Below, piece by piece: positions 32,561 to 41,163 of a stretch of 64,000 bases of DNA; positions within the stretch are counted from its first letter, which is position 1, and every line of letters begins with the position of its first letter. Where the stretch lies: NCBI RefSeq assembly GCF_052327305.1, contig NZ_CP182486.1, forward strand, positions 868,001 to 932,000, written 5' to 3'. Under the pieces are notes generated by a model. It was not told the DNA's origin and made no database searches. It saw nothing but the letters and a program-made list of their open reading frames with translations. The translations under genes and the position numbers were made by a program. The DNA is from Sphingobium sp052327305 (GTDB taxonomy: Bacteria > Pseudomonadota > Alphaproteobacteria > Sphingomonadales > Sphingomonadaceae).

Positions 32561-32592
32561 GAGGCTCGTGATCGGGAGCGATCACGGGCCTC
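32561..32592. terminator. Hairpin terminator between ahpF and the SDR gene
   Basis: GAGGCTCGTGATCG (32561-32574), loop GGAG, CGATCACGGGCCTC (32579-32592) is a 14-bp stem with one mismatch, followed by TTCT. It separates two convergent stops. Confidence 0.7.
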
Positions 32593-32601
32593 TTCTGCGC
32601 G

Positions 32602-33375
32602 TCACTTCGTCGTGTAACCGCCATTGACGAGGATTGTCTGCCCGGTCATCCACCAGCCGTCCGTCACGAGAAAACGGACCCACGGCACGATATCCTCGAT
32701 ATGAGTAAGGCCGGTGGGGGTGAACGGCGAGAGCGCCGCCGCCGTCTTGTGATAGGCAACCGCTTCCGGGCCTTCCGCCGGATAGAAGAAGGGCGTGTCC
32801 ATCGGGCCGGGGCCGATCGCCGTCACCGAAATTCCGCGCTCGCCGAACTCCTTGGAGGCCGCCCGCGTATAATGCTCGACAGGCGCCTTGGTCCCCGCAT
32901 AGCTGGAATAGAACGGCGTGTAAGCGCCCAATAGCGAGGTCACCAGCGTGCAGACCTTGCCATTATCGCTCACCGCCTTGCCCGCTTCCTTGAGGAAGAA
33001 GAAGGCGCTCTTCGAGTTCACCGCGCTCATCTCATCGAACTCTGCCTCGCTGATCTCGACCATCGGCTTCTTGAGCACCTTGCCGACAGTGTTGATCGCA
33101 ATATCGATGCTGCCCATCGCCGCGAGCGCGTCGGCAAAGAGCTTTGTCACCGCAGCAGCGGTCGTGAGATCAGCCTGAAAGGCGAAGCCATCGACACCCA
33201 GCGCCTTGATTGCCGCGACGGTCTTTTCCGCCTCTGCAGCGCTCGACGGACTGTTATAATGGATAGCGACCGCCTTCGCGCCCTTGGCGGCAAAGTCCGT
33301 GGCGATGAGGCCGCCGAGATTCTTGCCGCCGCCCGCGACGAGAACGGTCTTACCCTTGATGCTGTGATCGGCCAT
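32602..33375 (-). CDS. Short-chain dehydrogenase/reductase
   Basis: The product is 257 residues from the ATG at 33375, chosen because AAGGAG lies eight bases upstream. The NAD(P) motif is VLVAGGGKNLGGLIATDFAAKG (about 13-34). NTVGKV stands where NNAG/NTAG is usual, and the active site is S..YAGTKAPVEHYTRA with Tyr-x3-Lys altered to YAGTK, which keeps Tyr and Lys. Substrate unknown. It is divergent from a LysR regulator that probably controls it. Confidence 0.9.
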   Translation of the reverse strand: MADHSIKGKTVLVAGGGKNLGGLIATDFAAKGAKAVAIHYNSPSSAAEAEKTVAAIKALGVDGFAFQADLTTAAAVTKLFADALAAMGSIDIAINTVGKVLKKPMVEISEAEFDEMSAVNSKSAFFFLKEAGKAVSDNGKVCTLVTSLLGAYTPFYSSYAGTKAPVEHYTRAASKEFGERGISVTAIGPGPMDTPFFYPAEGPEAVAYHKTAAALSPFTPTGLTHIEDIVPWVRFLVTDGWWMTGQTILVNGGYTTK

Positions 33376-33458
33376 GTGAATCTCCTTCATGACTCGTCGC
33401 AATGCGAGTGCACTGCCACTGACCGGCACTCTACTATCCAGCACAGTGCGATAAACTG

Positions 33459-33475
33459 GTGAAATTTGATTTCAC
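33459..33475. promoter_or_regulatory. Inverted repeat in the SDR/LysR divergent gap
   Basis: GTGAAAT (33459-33465), TTG, ATTTCAC (33469-33475) is a perfect 7-bp inverted repeat between divergent starts at 33375 and 33495. This is where a LysR regulator would bind to control itself and its neighbour. Confidence 0.5.
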
Positions 33476-33494
33476 TTGTCAGATAGTGAGAACA

Positions 33495-34397
33495 ATGGAC
33501 CGGATAGACCTCTTCCGCATCTTCGTTCGGGTCGTCGATTGCGCGAGCTTCACGCGGGCGGCGGACACGCTGGCTCTGCCTCGCTCTTCCGTCTCCGCCG
33601 CGATCCAGACGCTAGAGGCACGGGTGGGCACGCGCCTGCTCCACCGCACCACGCGCCGCGTTGCGCCCACCCACGACGGCACCGCCTTTTACGAGCGCTG
33701 CAAGCGGCTGATCGCGGATGTAGAGGACGCAGAGGGCTTGTTCCGGCACTCGGACGAACAGGCGGCCGGGCATATTCGAGTCGATGTGCCGGGGCGGATT
33801 GGACGCCTCATCGTCGCGCCCGCCCTCCCCGACTTTCTTGCACGACATCCCGGCATCTCGGTGACGCTGGGCGTGACGGACAGGGCCGTCAATATGGTCG
33901 AGGATCGTGTAGATTGCGCGCTGCGGGTCGGGACGCTCAGCGATTCAGGGCTGATCGCGCAATCGGTAGGCGACTTGCCGCTCATCAACGTTGCCAGTCC
34001 GGATTATCTGGCGCGACATGGCATACCCCTCTCTCCCGAAGATCTGGCCGGCCACGAAGCGGTGCTCTATGCCTCTCCCTCGACAGGCCGCGTCGAAGAC
34101 TGGGAATGGGTGGAGGGGGACCAGGTCCACACGATGCCACTACCCGGTCGCGTTACCGTGAACAGCGCAGAGGCATACATCGCTTGCTGCCTTGCGGGCC
34201 TCGGCATGATCCAGATTCCCGCCTATGACGTGAAGGCCGATATGCTCGCTGGCCGACTGGTAGACCTGATGCCCGATCATCGCCCCGAACCCATGCCGAT
34301 GACATTGCTCTACCCACATCGCCAGCATCTCTCGCGACGGGTCCAGCTCTTCGCAGGCTGGCTGGGCGGCCTGATGCGCGAGGCAACCGCGCCCTGA
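33495..34397 (+). CDS. LysR-family transcriptional regulator
   Basis: The product is 300 residues from the ATG at 33495 (MDRIDLFRIFVRVVD); a longer frame from 33459 would begin in the operator. The N-terminal winged helix-turn-helix (about 5-64: ASFTRAADTLALPRSSVSAA) is followed by a LysR substrate-binding domain (about 90-290). It belongs to the large group with LHRTTRRVAPTHDGTAFYER. The effector is unknown. The neighbour SDR gene is the likely target. Confidence 0.93.
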   Translation: MDRIDLFRIFVRVVDCASFTRAADTLALPRSSVSAAIQTLEARVGTRLLHRTTRRVAPTHDGTAFYERCKRLIADVEDAEGLFRHSDEQAAGHIRVDVPGRIGRLIVAPALPDFLARHPGISVTLGVTDRAVNMVEDRVDCALRVGTLSDSGLIAQSVGDLPLINVASPDYLARHGIPLSPEDLAGHEAVLYASPSTGRVEDWEWVEGDQVHTMPLPGRVTVNSAEAYIACCLAGLGMIQIPAYDVKADMLAGRLVDLMPDHRPEPMPMTLLYPHRQHLSRRVQLFAGWLGGLMREATAP

Positions 34398-34409
34398 ACC
34401 GCTGTTCTT

Positions 34410-36344
34410 TCAACCGTGGAAATAATCGTAGACCGTCTGCGCCACAGCGGAGGAGACGCCCGGCGCGCGCTGGAGATCATCAAGACTGGCGTTGCGCACG
34501 GCCTTGGCCGTGCCGAAATGCATGAGCAGCGCTTTCTTGCGCGCAGGACCAATACCCGGCACTTCGTCCAGCGAGCTGACCGTGAGCGCTTTCGCCCGCT
34601 TCTGCCGGTGGGCGCCGATGGCGAACCGATGCGCCTCGTCCCGCAGGCGCTGGAGATAGAACAGCACCGGATGATTGAGCGGGAGCGTAATTTCCCGCCC
34701 ATCCATGAGGTGAAACACCTCGCGGCCCTCCCGGCCATGATGCGGCCCCTTGGCGATACCGATCATGCAGACATCCTCGATCCCCATGGTCTCCAGCACC
34801 GCGCGGGCGGCATTGAGCTGGCCCCGTCCGCCATCGACGAGGACAAGATCGGGCCATTCGCCTGACTCGCGTTCGGGATCTTCGCTTTCGGCGCGAGCGA
34901 AGCGCCGCTCAAAAACCTCGCGCATCATGCCGAAATCGTCGCCCGCTATGGTCTCGGCGCGCTTGATGTTGAACTTGCGATAGGCGGACTTGCGGAATCC
35001 TTCCGGCCCCGCGACCACCATCGCCCCCAGCGCATTGGTGCCCTGGATATGGCTGTTATCGTAAATCTCGATGCGGTCCGGCGGGCCGTCCAGTCCGAAG
35101 AGATCGGCCATCTCCGTGAGGATCTGCCCTTGCGCAGTGGATTCGGCCTGACGGCGTTCCAGCGCCTCGATCGCGTTGCGCTGCGCCTGCCGGATGAGCT
35201 TCATCCGCTCGCCGCGCTGAGGCACCTCGATGCGGACCTTGCGCCCCGCCTGCTCGCTGAGCGCCTGCGCCAGCAGCGCGCTCTCGGCGGGCTCGCGATC
35301 GGCCAGCACCAGCCGGGCCGGCGGCACTTCCTCGTAGAACTGCGCCATGAACTGCGTGAGCACCTCATCCTCGCTCACATCGTGCGTATGGACCGGGAAG
35401 AAGCTGCGATGCCCCCAGTTCTGCCCGCCTCGGATGAAGAAGGCCTGGATGCACATGCCCCCGCCCTTCCCCGCCAGCGCGAAGATGTCCGCATCGCCCA
35501 GCCCCTCGGCGTTGATCGCCTGACTGCCCTGAATGAAAGTGAGCGCCTTCAGCCGGTCGCGGTAGACGGCGGCCATCTCGAAATCCATGGCCTCCGCCGC
35601 CGCCTGCATCTGCGCGCCGAGCTTGGCCTGAACCTTCGTGGACTTGCCGCCCAGAAAATCCTGCGCGTCTCCGACAAGCTCGGCATATGCATCCTCGCCG
35701 ATGCGCCCTACACATGGCGCAGAGCAGCGCTTGATTTGATAGAGCAGGCAAGGCCGGGAGCGATTGGCGAAGAAACTGTCCGTGCAGGAGCGCAGCAGAA
35801 AGAGCTTCTGCAATGCATTGATCGTGCGCGTGACCGATCCGGCGCTGGCGAACGGGCCATAATAGCGCCCCTGAATCTTCTGCGCACCGCGATGCTTCTG
35901 GATGCGCGGAAAAGCGTGATCCTCCCGCAGCAGGATGAACGGGAAGCTTTTATCGTCGCGCAGCAGCACGTTGTAAGGCGGACGGAAGCGCTTGATGAAT
36001 TGCGCCTCCAGCAGCAGCGCCTCGGCCTCGCTCTGCGTCGTCACGATCGTCATGGAGCGGGTCTGCGCGACCATGCGCTGCAGGCGGGCAGGCAAACGCT
36101 CGACCTGCGTGTAGTTGGTCACCCGATTGCGCAGTGCCCGCGCCTTGCCCACGTAAAGCACGTCGCCCCGCGCATCGAGCATACGGTAGACGCCGGGCCG
36201 GGTAGGCAATGTCGCAAGAGTCGCACGGATCGCGGCGACGCCTGCCTCGATATCCGGCGCGCCGGAGCCACGCACCGTGTAGGCCGCGCGCTCCTCATTG
36301 AAGCGATCCGGCGCGGAAGGACCATTATTGCCGTGGGAAGACAT
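34410..36344 (-). CDS. uvrC: Excinuclease ABC subunit C
   Basis: The product is 644 residues from the ATG at 36344; a GTG at 36365 in frame lacks a ribosome site. UvrC makes both incisions in nucleotide excision repair. The GIY-YIG nuclease (RPGVYRMLDARGDVLYVGKA, about 47-66) is followed by a cysteine-containing region, the UVR motif that binds UvrB (about 240-270), the RNase H-like nuclease (EIYDNSHIQG, ... LVDGGRGQLNAA) and tandem HhH (VPGIGPARKKALLMHFG). No SOS box was seen. Confidence 0.96.
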   Translation of the reverse strand: MSSHGNNGPSAPDRFNEERAAYTVRGSGAPDIEAGVAAIRATLATLPTRPGVYRMLDARGDVLYVGKARALRNRVTNYTQVERLPARLQRMVAQTRSMTIVTTQSEAEALLLEAQFIKRFRPPYNVLLRDDKSFPFILLREDHAFPRIQKHRGAQKIQGRYYGPFASAGSVTRTINALQKLFLLRSCTDSFFANRSRPCLLYQIKRCSAPCVGRIGEDAYAELVGDAQDFLGGKSTKVQAKLGAQMQAAAEAMDFEMAAVYRDRLKALTFIQGSQAINAEGLGDADIFALAGKGGGMCIQAFFIRGGQNWGHRSFFPVHTHDVSEDEVLTQFMAQFYEEVPPARLVLADREPAESALLAQALSEQAGRKVRIEVPQRGERMKLIRQAQRNAIEALERRQAESTAQGQILTEMADLFGLDGPPDRIEIYDNSHIQGTNALGAMVVAGPEGFRKSAYRKFNIKRAETIAGDDFGMMREVFERRFARAESEDPERESGEWPDLVLVDGGRGQLNAARAVLETMGIEDVCMIGIAKGPHHGREGREVFHLMDGREITLPLNHPVLFYLQRLRDEAHRFAIGAHRQKRAKALTVSSLDEVPGIGPARKKALLMHFGTAKAVRNASLDDLQRAPGVSSAVAQTVYDYFHG

Positions 36345-36385
36345 GGCCGCGAGATAGGGCCTCACCGGCGCAAAACAAAGTGGGA

Positions 36386-37594
36386 TCAGCAGGCCGCCAG
36401 CGCAACGGCCCGGCGCCGGTCATCCAGCACCGCGATGCCCAGCATCACCAGACCGCCCAGCGCGAGCAGTGCGCCCACCCAGCCTGTCGAGGCCCAGCCA
36501 TAGCCGGCCGCGATGGCGAGGCCACCGAGCCACGGCCCCAGCGCATTGGCGAGATTGAAGGCGCTGTGATGCAATGCGGCTGCCAGCGTCTGCGCGTCTC
36601 CCGCCACGTCCATGAGGCGAGTCTGGAGAACGGCGCCCAGCCCGCCGCCACATCCCACGAGGAAGATAGCCAGCGATAAGGTGACGATCTGCCCCGCGCC
36701 TAGCCAGTAAAACAGCAGCGCGGCGGCACTCCAGACAAGCAGGCCTGCCGCTGTTGGAATGAGCGCACGATCCGCTGCCCAGGCCGCACCAAGATTGCCC
36801 AATGTGAGCCCAACGCCGAAGATGGCCAGCACGAGCGGAACGAGCGTGGCGGAGACATGAGTGACTTCCAGCATGGTCGATGCGACATAAGTGTATACCG
36901 CGAACATACCGCCAAAGCCGATGGCACCGACGCTGAGCGTGAGCCAAACCTGCCTGCGCTTCAATGCGCCGAGTTCTCGCAGCGGGCCTGCTCCCTCGGC
37001 CGGTCTGTCGAGCGGCGCGAACCGCCAGACAAGCAAGGCCGTGGTGGCTGCAAGCACGGCGACGACGCCGAAGGCCCAGCGCCAGCCCACCGCATAGCCC
37101 AGCCAGTTGGCGAGCGGCACGCCGATAATCGTGGCGATCGTCAGCCCGGTCAGCACGCGGGCGACAGCCTGCGCGCGCTTGTCCGGCGGGACGAGTGAGG
37201 CGGCGAGGAGCGACGCGACCCCAAAATAGGCGCCATGCGGCAGGCCACTCAGGAAGCGGAAGAACAGCATCCAGTGATAGGTGGGCGCGAGCGCGCTGAG
37301 GCCATTGGCAAGGGCAAACACTGCCATCAGACCGATGAGCAGATGCTTCCGAGGGAACTTCGCCCCCATCACCGCGAGAAGCGGCGCGCCGACAACGACG
37401 CCGAGCGCATAGGCGCTGATGACATGCCCGGCTGTCGGGGCATCGATACCCAGCCCTGCCGAGAAATAGGGCAAGAGGCTCATCACCGCGAATTCAGCCG
37501 TGCCGATGGCGAAGCCGCCCATGGCGAGCGCGAACATCACCCAGCCGGGATGAATGGGAGAGCGTGAGGATTTATGCTGCATCGCAACACACAT
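36386..37594 (-). CDS. MFS transporter, arabinose-efflux/DHA1 type
   Basis: The product is 402 residues from the ATG at 37594, with GGGG nine bases upstream; ATG at 37582 is the alternative. Twelve membrane helices are expected. The N-terminal helix GWVMFALAMGGFAIGTAEFAVMSLLP and the motif GAKFPRKH between helices 2 and 3 place it with AraJ/YdhP-like sugar or drug efflux proteins. Substrate unknown. It lies downstream of, and 41 bases from, uvrC's start on the same strand. Confidence 0.88.
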   Translation of the reverse strand: MCVAMQHKSSRSPIHPGWVMFALAMGGFAIGTAEFAVMSLLPYFSAGLGIDAPTAGHVISAYALGVVVGAPLLAVMGAKFPRKHLLIGLMAVFALANGLSALAPTYHWMLFFRFLSGLPHGAYFGVASLLAASLVPPDKRAQAVARVLTGLTIATIIGVPLANWLGYAVGWRWAFGVVAVLAATTALLVWRFAPLDRPAEGAGPLRELGALKRRQVWLTLSVGAIGFGGMFAVYTYVASTMLEVTHVSATLVPLVLAIFGVGLTLGNLGAAWAADRALIPTAAGLLVWSAAALLFYWLGAGQIVTLSLAIFLVGCGGGLGAVLQTRLMDVAGDAQTLAAALHHSAFNLANALGPWLGGLAIAAGYGWASTGWVGALLALGGLVMLGIAVLDDRRRAVALAAC

Positions 37595-37664
37595 AATATC
37601 TAACCCCGTGCGGTGCCAGTGCTGGATGAGCAGGCGACTGCGCAGAGATTGCATCCTGCACAAA

Positions 37665-37696
37665 AGAAAAAACCGGCCGGATCACTCCAGCCGGCT
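37665..37696 (-). terminator. Rho-independent terminator of the F0 operon
   Basis: Read on the minus strand: AGCCGGCTGGA, loop GTGA, TCCGGCCGGTT, then TTTTTTC. The 11-bp stem (two G-U pairs) follows the atpF stop by 24 bp. Confidence 0.85.
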
Positions 37697-37720
37697 CTTG
37701 CCGTCTCCAATGGAGAAGGC

Positions 37721-38323
37721 TCAGTGCGCGGTGCCCACCTTGGCGATCACCGCATCAACCAGGCTCTGGTCGGCCTTTGCATCGTGATGCTGGGTAATGA
37801 GCGCGGCAGCGGCAGCCGTCGCGGCAGAGGCTGCACGTGCCCGCACATCGGCAACGGCGGCACGCTCGGCCGCTGCGATCTTCTCCTCGGCCATCTTCTT
37901 ACGGCGAGCGACCAGCGCGGTCGCCTCCGTCCCGGCATCGACGAGAAGCTGCTTGGCTTCTTCCTCGGCGCTTGCACGCATCGCGGCAGCGTCTTTCTCA
38001 GCGGACGCGATCTTTGCCTGATACTCGGCCTTAAGCGCTTCCGCCTCGGCGCGAAGCCGCGAGGCCTCGTCAAGCTGTTCGCGGATTTGGGCAATCTTGC
38101 TGTCCAGCCCCTTGCCGATGAGCGAGGGCACCTTCTTGATCAGCAGAATGAGAATGAAAACCGCCATGGCTAGGCTGACGAACTGGCCCGGGCCAAGCCC
38201 CATGAATGCCAGTTCCCCATGCGTCTCTGCGCCATGCGCGACGAGCGCCTGCGTATGATCGGCATTGGCAAGGTTCTGCGCCACTTCGGCAGAACCGGGG
38301 CTCAGATGTTCGCTATTAGCCAT
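37721..38323 (-). CDS. atpF: ATP synthase F0 subunit b
   Basis: The product is 200 residues from the ATG at 38323. One membrane helix (FVSLAMAVFILILLI, about 47-62) follows a longer N-terminal extension than in E. coli, and a charged coiled coil (about 75-180) forms the stator stalk. It overlaps the b' gene by eight bases. The two different b subunits form the heterodimer typical of alphaproteobacteria and phototrophs. Confidence 0.93.
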   Translation of the reverse strand: MANSEHLSPGSAEVAQNLANADHTQALVAHGAETHGELAFMGLGPGQFVSLAMAVFILILLIKKVPSLIGKGLDSKIAQIREQLDEASRLRAEAEALKAEYQAKIASAEKDAAAMRASAEEEAKQLLVDAGTEATALVARRKKMAEEKIAAAERAAVADVRARAASAATAAAAALITQHHDAKADQSLVDAVIAKVGTAH

Positions 38324-38807
38324 TGATCGCTGCCTTCACTGCCTGAAGCGCCGCCGCAGGGGTAACGCTTGTGCCCGCAACGCGCAGCACCATTTCGGAC
38401 GCGGCGTCCGCCGCGACAGCCTCGATCTCACCCATCGCCTTGGTACGAGCGGCTGCAATTTCAGCCTCCGCACTGGCAATCTCGGTTGCAATCGCCGAAT
38501 CCGCTTTTGCCAGCGCATCCTCACGCTGCTTGGCGGCCTTCGCCTTGGCCTCGGCCATAAGCGTCTGCGCCGTACTCCGCGCCTCATTCTCTCGGGCACG
38601 CCACTGTTCTTCCAGCGCGTCGGCGCCTTCGAAAGTGGCCTTGGCCGCCGCGAGATCACCCGCGATCTTCTGATCCCGCATGTCCACGGTCGACTGGACT
38701 TTTGGCACCATGCCAAGGCCGATGACGAAGAAGACGAAGCCGAACGTCACCAGCATCCAGAAGATCTGAGACGACCAGACTTCGGCAAGTTGCGCGATTT
38801 GAGGCAT
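38316..38807 (-). CDS. ATP synthase F0 subunit b'
   Basis: The product is 163 residues from the ATG at 38807 (MPQIAQLAEVWSSQIFWMLV). A membrane helix at about 13-32 is followed by an Ala/Glu-rich coiled coil. MPQIxQL is the usual b' start. It lies upstream of, and overlaps, subunit b. Confidence 0.93.
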   Translation of the reverse strand: MPQIAQLAEVWSSQIFWMLVTFGFVFFVIGLGMVPKVQSTVDMRDQKIAGDLAAAKATFEGADALEEQWRARENEARSTAQTLMAEAKAKAAKQREDALAKADSAIATEIASAEAEIAAARTKAMGEIEAVAADAASEMVLRVAGTSVTPAAALQAVKAAING

Positions 38808-38902
38808 GGAGCTTCCGTTTACTCGATCGTCCGGACCGAGCCTGCCGGGACTGACGCCAGCGTCAGCCTTTCGGCGGGCTCAGGCCGAATGATGTGTCGC
38901 TA

Positions 38903-39130
38903 TTAGGCGACGAAAATCAGGATCATCGACACGACGAACGCGAGCAGACCGAGAAGCTCGGCGGCCGCGAAGCCGATGAAGAGACGGCCCTGCTGACCGT
39001 CAGCCGCACCCGGATTGCGCAGCGCGCTCTCAAGGAACGAGCCGAAGACATTGCCCACGCCCAGCGCGGCCATACCAGCGCCGATTGCAGCGAGACCAGC
39101 ACCGATGAGCTTTGCAGCTTCTGCGTCCAT
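38903..39130 (-). CDS. atpE: ATP synthase F0 subunit c
   Basis: The product is 75 residues, a hairpin of two glycine/alanine-rich membrane helices that forms the rotor ring. The proton-carrying Glu is in LFIGFAAAELLGLLAF (about residue 58), and the loop has SALRNPGA. Length and MDAEAAKLIGAGLA start are the alphaproteobacterial norm. Confidence 0.97.
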   Translation of the reverse strand: MDAEAAKLIGAGLAAIGAGMAALGVGNVFGSFLESALRNPGAADGQQGRLFIGFAAAELLGLLAFVVSMILIFVA

Positions 39131-39177
39131 GATGATAACTCCTTTTCTAAACTCTATGATAATGTTGGATAAAACAG

Positions 39178-39963
39178 TCAGTGCAGATTGACGGCGTCGT
39201 TGATGTAAAGCGACGTCAAAAGCGCGAACACATAAGCCTGGATAACCGCGACCAGCAGCTCAAGGCCACTGATGCCGATCATGAGCAGGAAGCTCGGCAG
39301 ACCAATCAGCGCACCCCAGCCGGGACCGGCATTGGCGCTGTTGATGATGAAGCTGGAGAGCACCTCAAGCAGGATGTGGCCCGCCATCATCGCCACGAAC
39401 AGTCGCAGGCCAAGGCTGAAGGGGCGCACCATGAAGGACACCAGCTCGATCAGCGGAATGAGCGGAAGCAGCCAGGCCGGCGTGCCGTGCGGCACGAACA
39501 GCGAGAAGAAATGGAGACCATGCTTCCAGAAACCGACGATCAGCACGATAGAGAAGGACAGGATCGCCAGCACGCCCGTCGCGGTGAAATGGCTGGTAAA
39601 GGTGAAGGCATGGCTGCCGACGAGACCAAGCGGGAGAAGGCCCAGCAGGTTCGCCACCAGAATGAACATGAAGAGCGAGAACACGTAGGGCACGTAGGTC
39701 TTGCCCGCAGGACCGACATTCGCGGTCAGCAGATTGTCGATGAAGCCGGTCATCGTCTCAACGGCCATCTGCCAGCGGCCGGGCACGAGCTGACGCTTCA
39801 TGCCGAGCGCGACGAAGGCCCACAGGACGACAGCCGTGAGCACCATCCACAGCGCACTGTTGGTAAAGGCGATATTGTAACCGCCCAGCGACCAGTGACC
39901 GGTGCCGAACAGCGGCTCGATCGTGAACTGGTGCATCGGGTCGATCTTGCCGGATTCTGCCAC
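39178..39963 (-). CDS. atpB: ATP synthase F0 subunit a
   Basis: The product is 261 residues from the ATG at 39963. It forms the proton half-channels. The essential arginine is in VRPFSLGLRLFVAMMAGH (about residue 187), and the C-terminus has LLVAVIQAYVFALLTSLYI. Five to six helices. It sits between atpI and atpE, as expected. Confidence 0.97.
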   Translation of the reverse strand: MAESGKIDPMHQFTIEPLFGTGHWSLGGYNIAFTNSALWMVLTAVVLWAFVALGMKRQLVPGRWQMAVETMTGFIDNLLTANVGPAGKTYVPYVFSLFMFILVANLLGLLPLGLVGSHAFTFTSHFTATGVLAILSFSIVLIVGFWKHGLHFFSLFVPHGTPAWLLPLIPLIELVSFMVRPFSLGLRLFVAMMAGHILLEVLSSFIINSANAGPGWGALIGLPSFLLMIGISGLELLVAVIQAYVFALLTSLYINDAVNLH

Positions 39964-40010
39964 GCTTGCTCAGCCCTTTACGTTCATTTGCCTTCCCGAC
40001 GAAAGCGCCC

Positions 40011-40337
40011 TCACTTGTCGGGGCGCTTGCTCGAGAGCCTGATAATGTTCCTGAATGCCACCACTATTCCAAGGAAGAGCAGCACCAGCAGGAGCCAGGG
40101 TGACGTGCCAAGCAACCGGTCCAGGACCCAGCCGATCAGCGCGCCGCCAGCAGTGCCCCCGATGAGCTCTCCGAGAACGCGATTGCCGAGGCGGTAATTC
40201 TCATCCGCCGCGCCGACCTGCGTAGTCCCGGTTCGCTCCGCCTCGACCTGCTGGGCACGGGCGAGCCGGTCCTGCAGCGACGCGATGCGCGCGTCTTCGT
40301 CGATGGGGTCCTGCCCGGGTTGAGTGTCTGGCGTCAT
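40011..40337 (-). CDS. atpI: ATP synthase assembly protein I
   Basis: The product is 108 residues from the ATG at 40337, with GGGAGG eight bases upstream (ATGs at 40355 and 40373 are less favoured). A polar head is followed by two helices (GELIGGTAGGALIGWVLDRL and WLLLVLLFLGIVVAF) with the AtpI/AtpQ-type G-x3-G. It probably aids c-ring assembly or Mg uptake. It is first in the F0 operon; F1 genes are elsewhere. Confidence 0.88.
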   Translation of the reverse strand: MTPDTQPGQDPIDEDARIASLQDRLARAQQVEAERTGTTQVGAADENYRLGNRVLGELIGGTAGGALIGWVLDRLLGTSPWLLLVLLFLGIVVAFRNIIRLSSKRPDK

Positions 40338-40552
40338 CGGTCCGGCCTCCCCCATGCCCGAAAAATCGAGCATTTGTTTCTGGCCGACCCTTGGAACGCC
40401 TTTGCCGCCCCCGTCAAGGCGCGGCCCGTGTAGAAAGGGGATGGCGGGAAGTCAACCGCGCCCTAACGCGCCGTGGGACCGACGGAAAACCGCCCATCCC
40501 CAAGCGAGAGAAGCGCCGAATCGCCCGCGGGCGACCGCCCGATCGGTTCGCC

Positions 40553-40963
40553 TCAGCCCGCCGTGGCGCAATAAGCGGGCAGAGCAATGGGATCAGCGCC
40601 CTTCACCTGCCACGGGCCATCGCCGACACGATAGGCCTGACCCTGCTTCACTCGGCCAGCCAGTGTCTGACAGCCGGTCGCTGCCGCGACATCCGCGACA
40701 GTGACGCCGCGCTTGGCGGCAAGATCCGTGTAAGCCGCGCGGCGCTTGATGTTGATCGCATCGACCGCGCCCCGGATATCGCCCGAAACGCTGCCCTTGA
40801 TTCCCAGATAGCCGTCCGACTGCTCACCGACCGTGCCGGCGGCCATCGCGGCGCTGACTGCGGCGTCCTGCGCGAAGGCGGGCGTGGACCGAAGCGCCAC
40901 GCCAGCGGCGAGAGCGACGCCGGCAAGGGCGAGAGCGGAGAAGAGGATTGTCTTGCGTGTCAT
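40553..40963 (-). CDS. ydbL: YdbL-family (DUF1318) periplasmic protein
   Basis: The product is 136 residues from the ATG at 40963, with a signal peptide ending about AFAQD. The mature part has YLGIKGSVSGDIRGAVDAINIKRRAAYTDLAAK, then a Cys pair (ATGCQTL, PAYCAT). It is the last gene of ydbH-ynbE-ydbL and overlaps ynbE by four bases. In E. coli this operon helps move phospholipids from inner to outer membrane; YdbL is thought to modulate YdbH-YnbE. Confidence 0.88.
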   Translation of the reverse strand: MTRKTILFSALALAGVALAAGVALRSTPAFAQDAAVSAAMAAGTVGEQSDGYLGIKGSVSGDIRGAVDAINIKRRAAYTDLAAKRGVTVADVAAATGCQTLAGRVKQGQAYRVGDGPWQVKGADPIALPAYCATAG

Positions 40964-41163
40964 TGCGGGAAAAGCTCCGGATTGTTCTGGATGAGATCCT
41001 TTGCGTCCTGCTGGAGACGCACGACCACTTCCTGCTGGATCTTGACGTTCAGGTTAATCTCTATCGGCTTGTCCGGTGCCTGCACCTGAATGCAACCCGA
41101 CACCCCCACAAGCGTGCTCATGACCAAGGTCGTCCTGCTGCCGATAATCGCCAATCGTCTCAT
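40960..41163 (-). CDS. ynbE: YnbE-family lipoprotein
   Basis: The product is 67 residues with a lipoprotein signal (LVGVSGC, Cys24) and a mature part that begins IQVQAPDKPIEINLNVKIQQE. It overlaps ydbH and ydbL by four bases each. In E. coli, YnbE is an outer-membrane lipoprotein that multimerises and docks to YdbH, completing a periplasm-spanning bridge. Confidence 0.9.
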   Translation of the reverse strand: MRRLAIIGSRTTLVMSTLVGVSGCIQVQAPDKPIEINLNVKIQQEVVVRLQQDAKDLIQNNPELFPQ

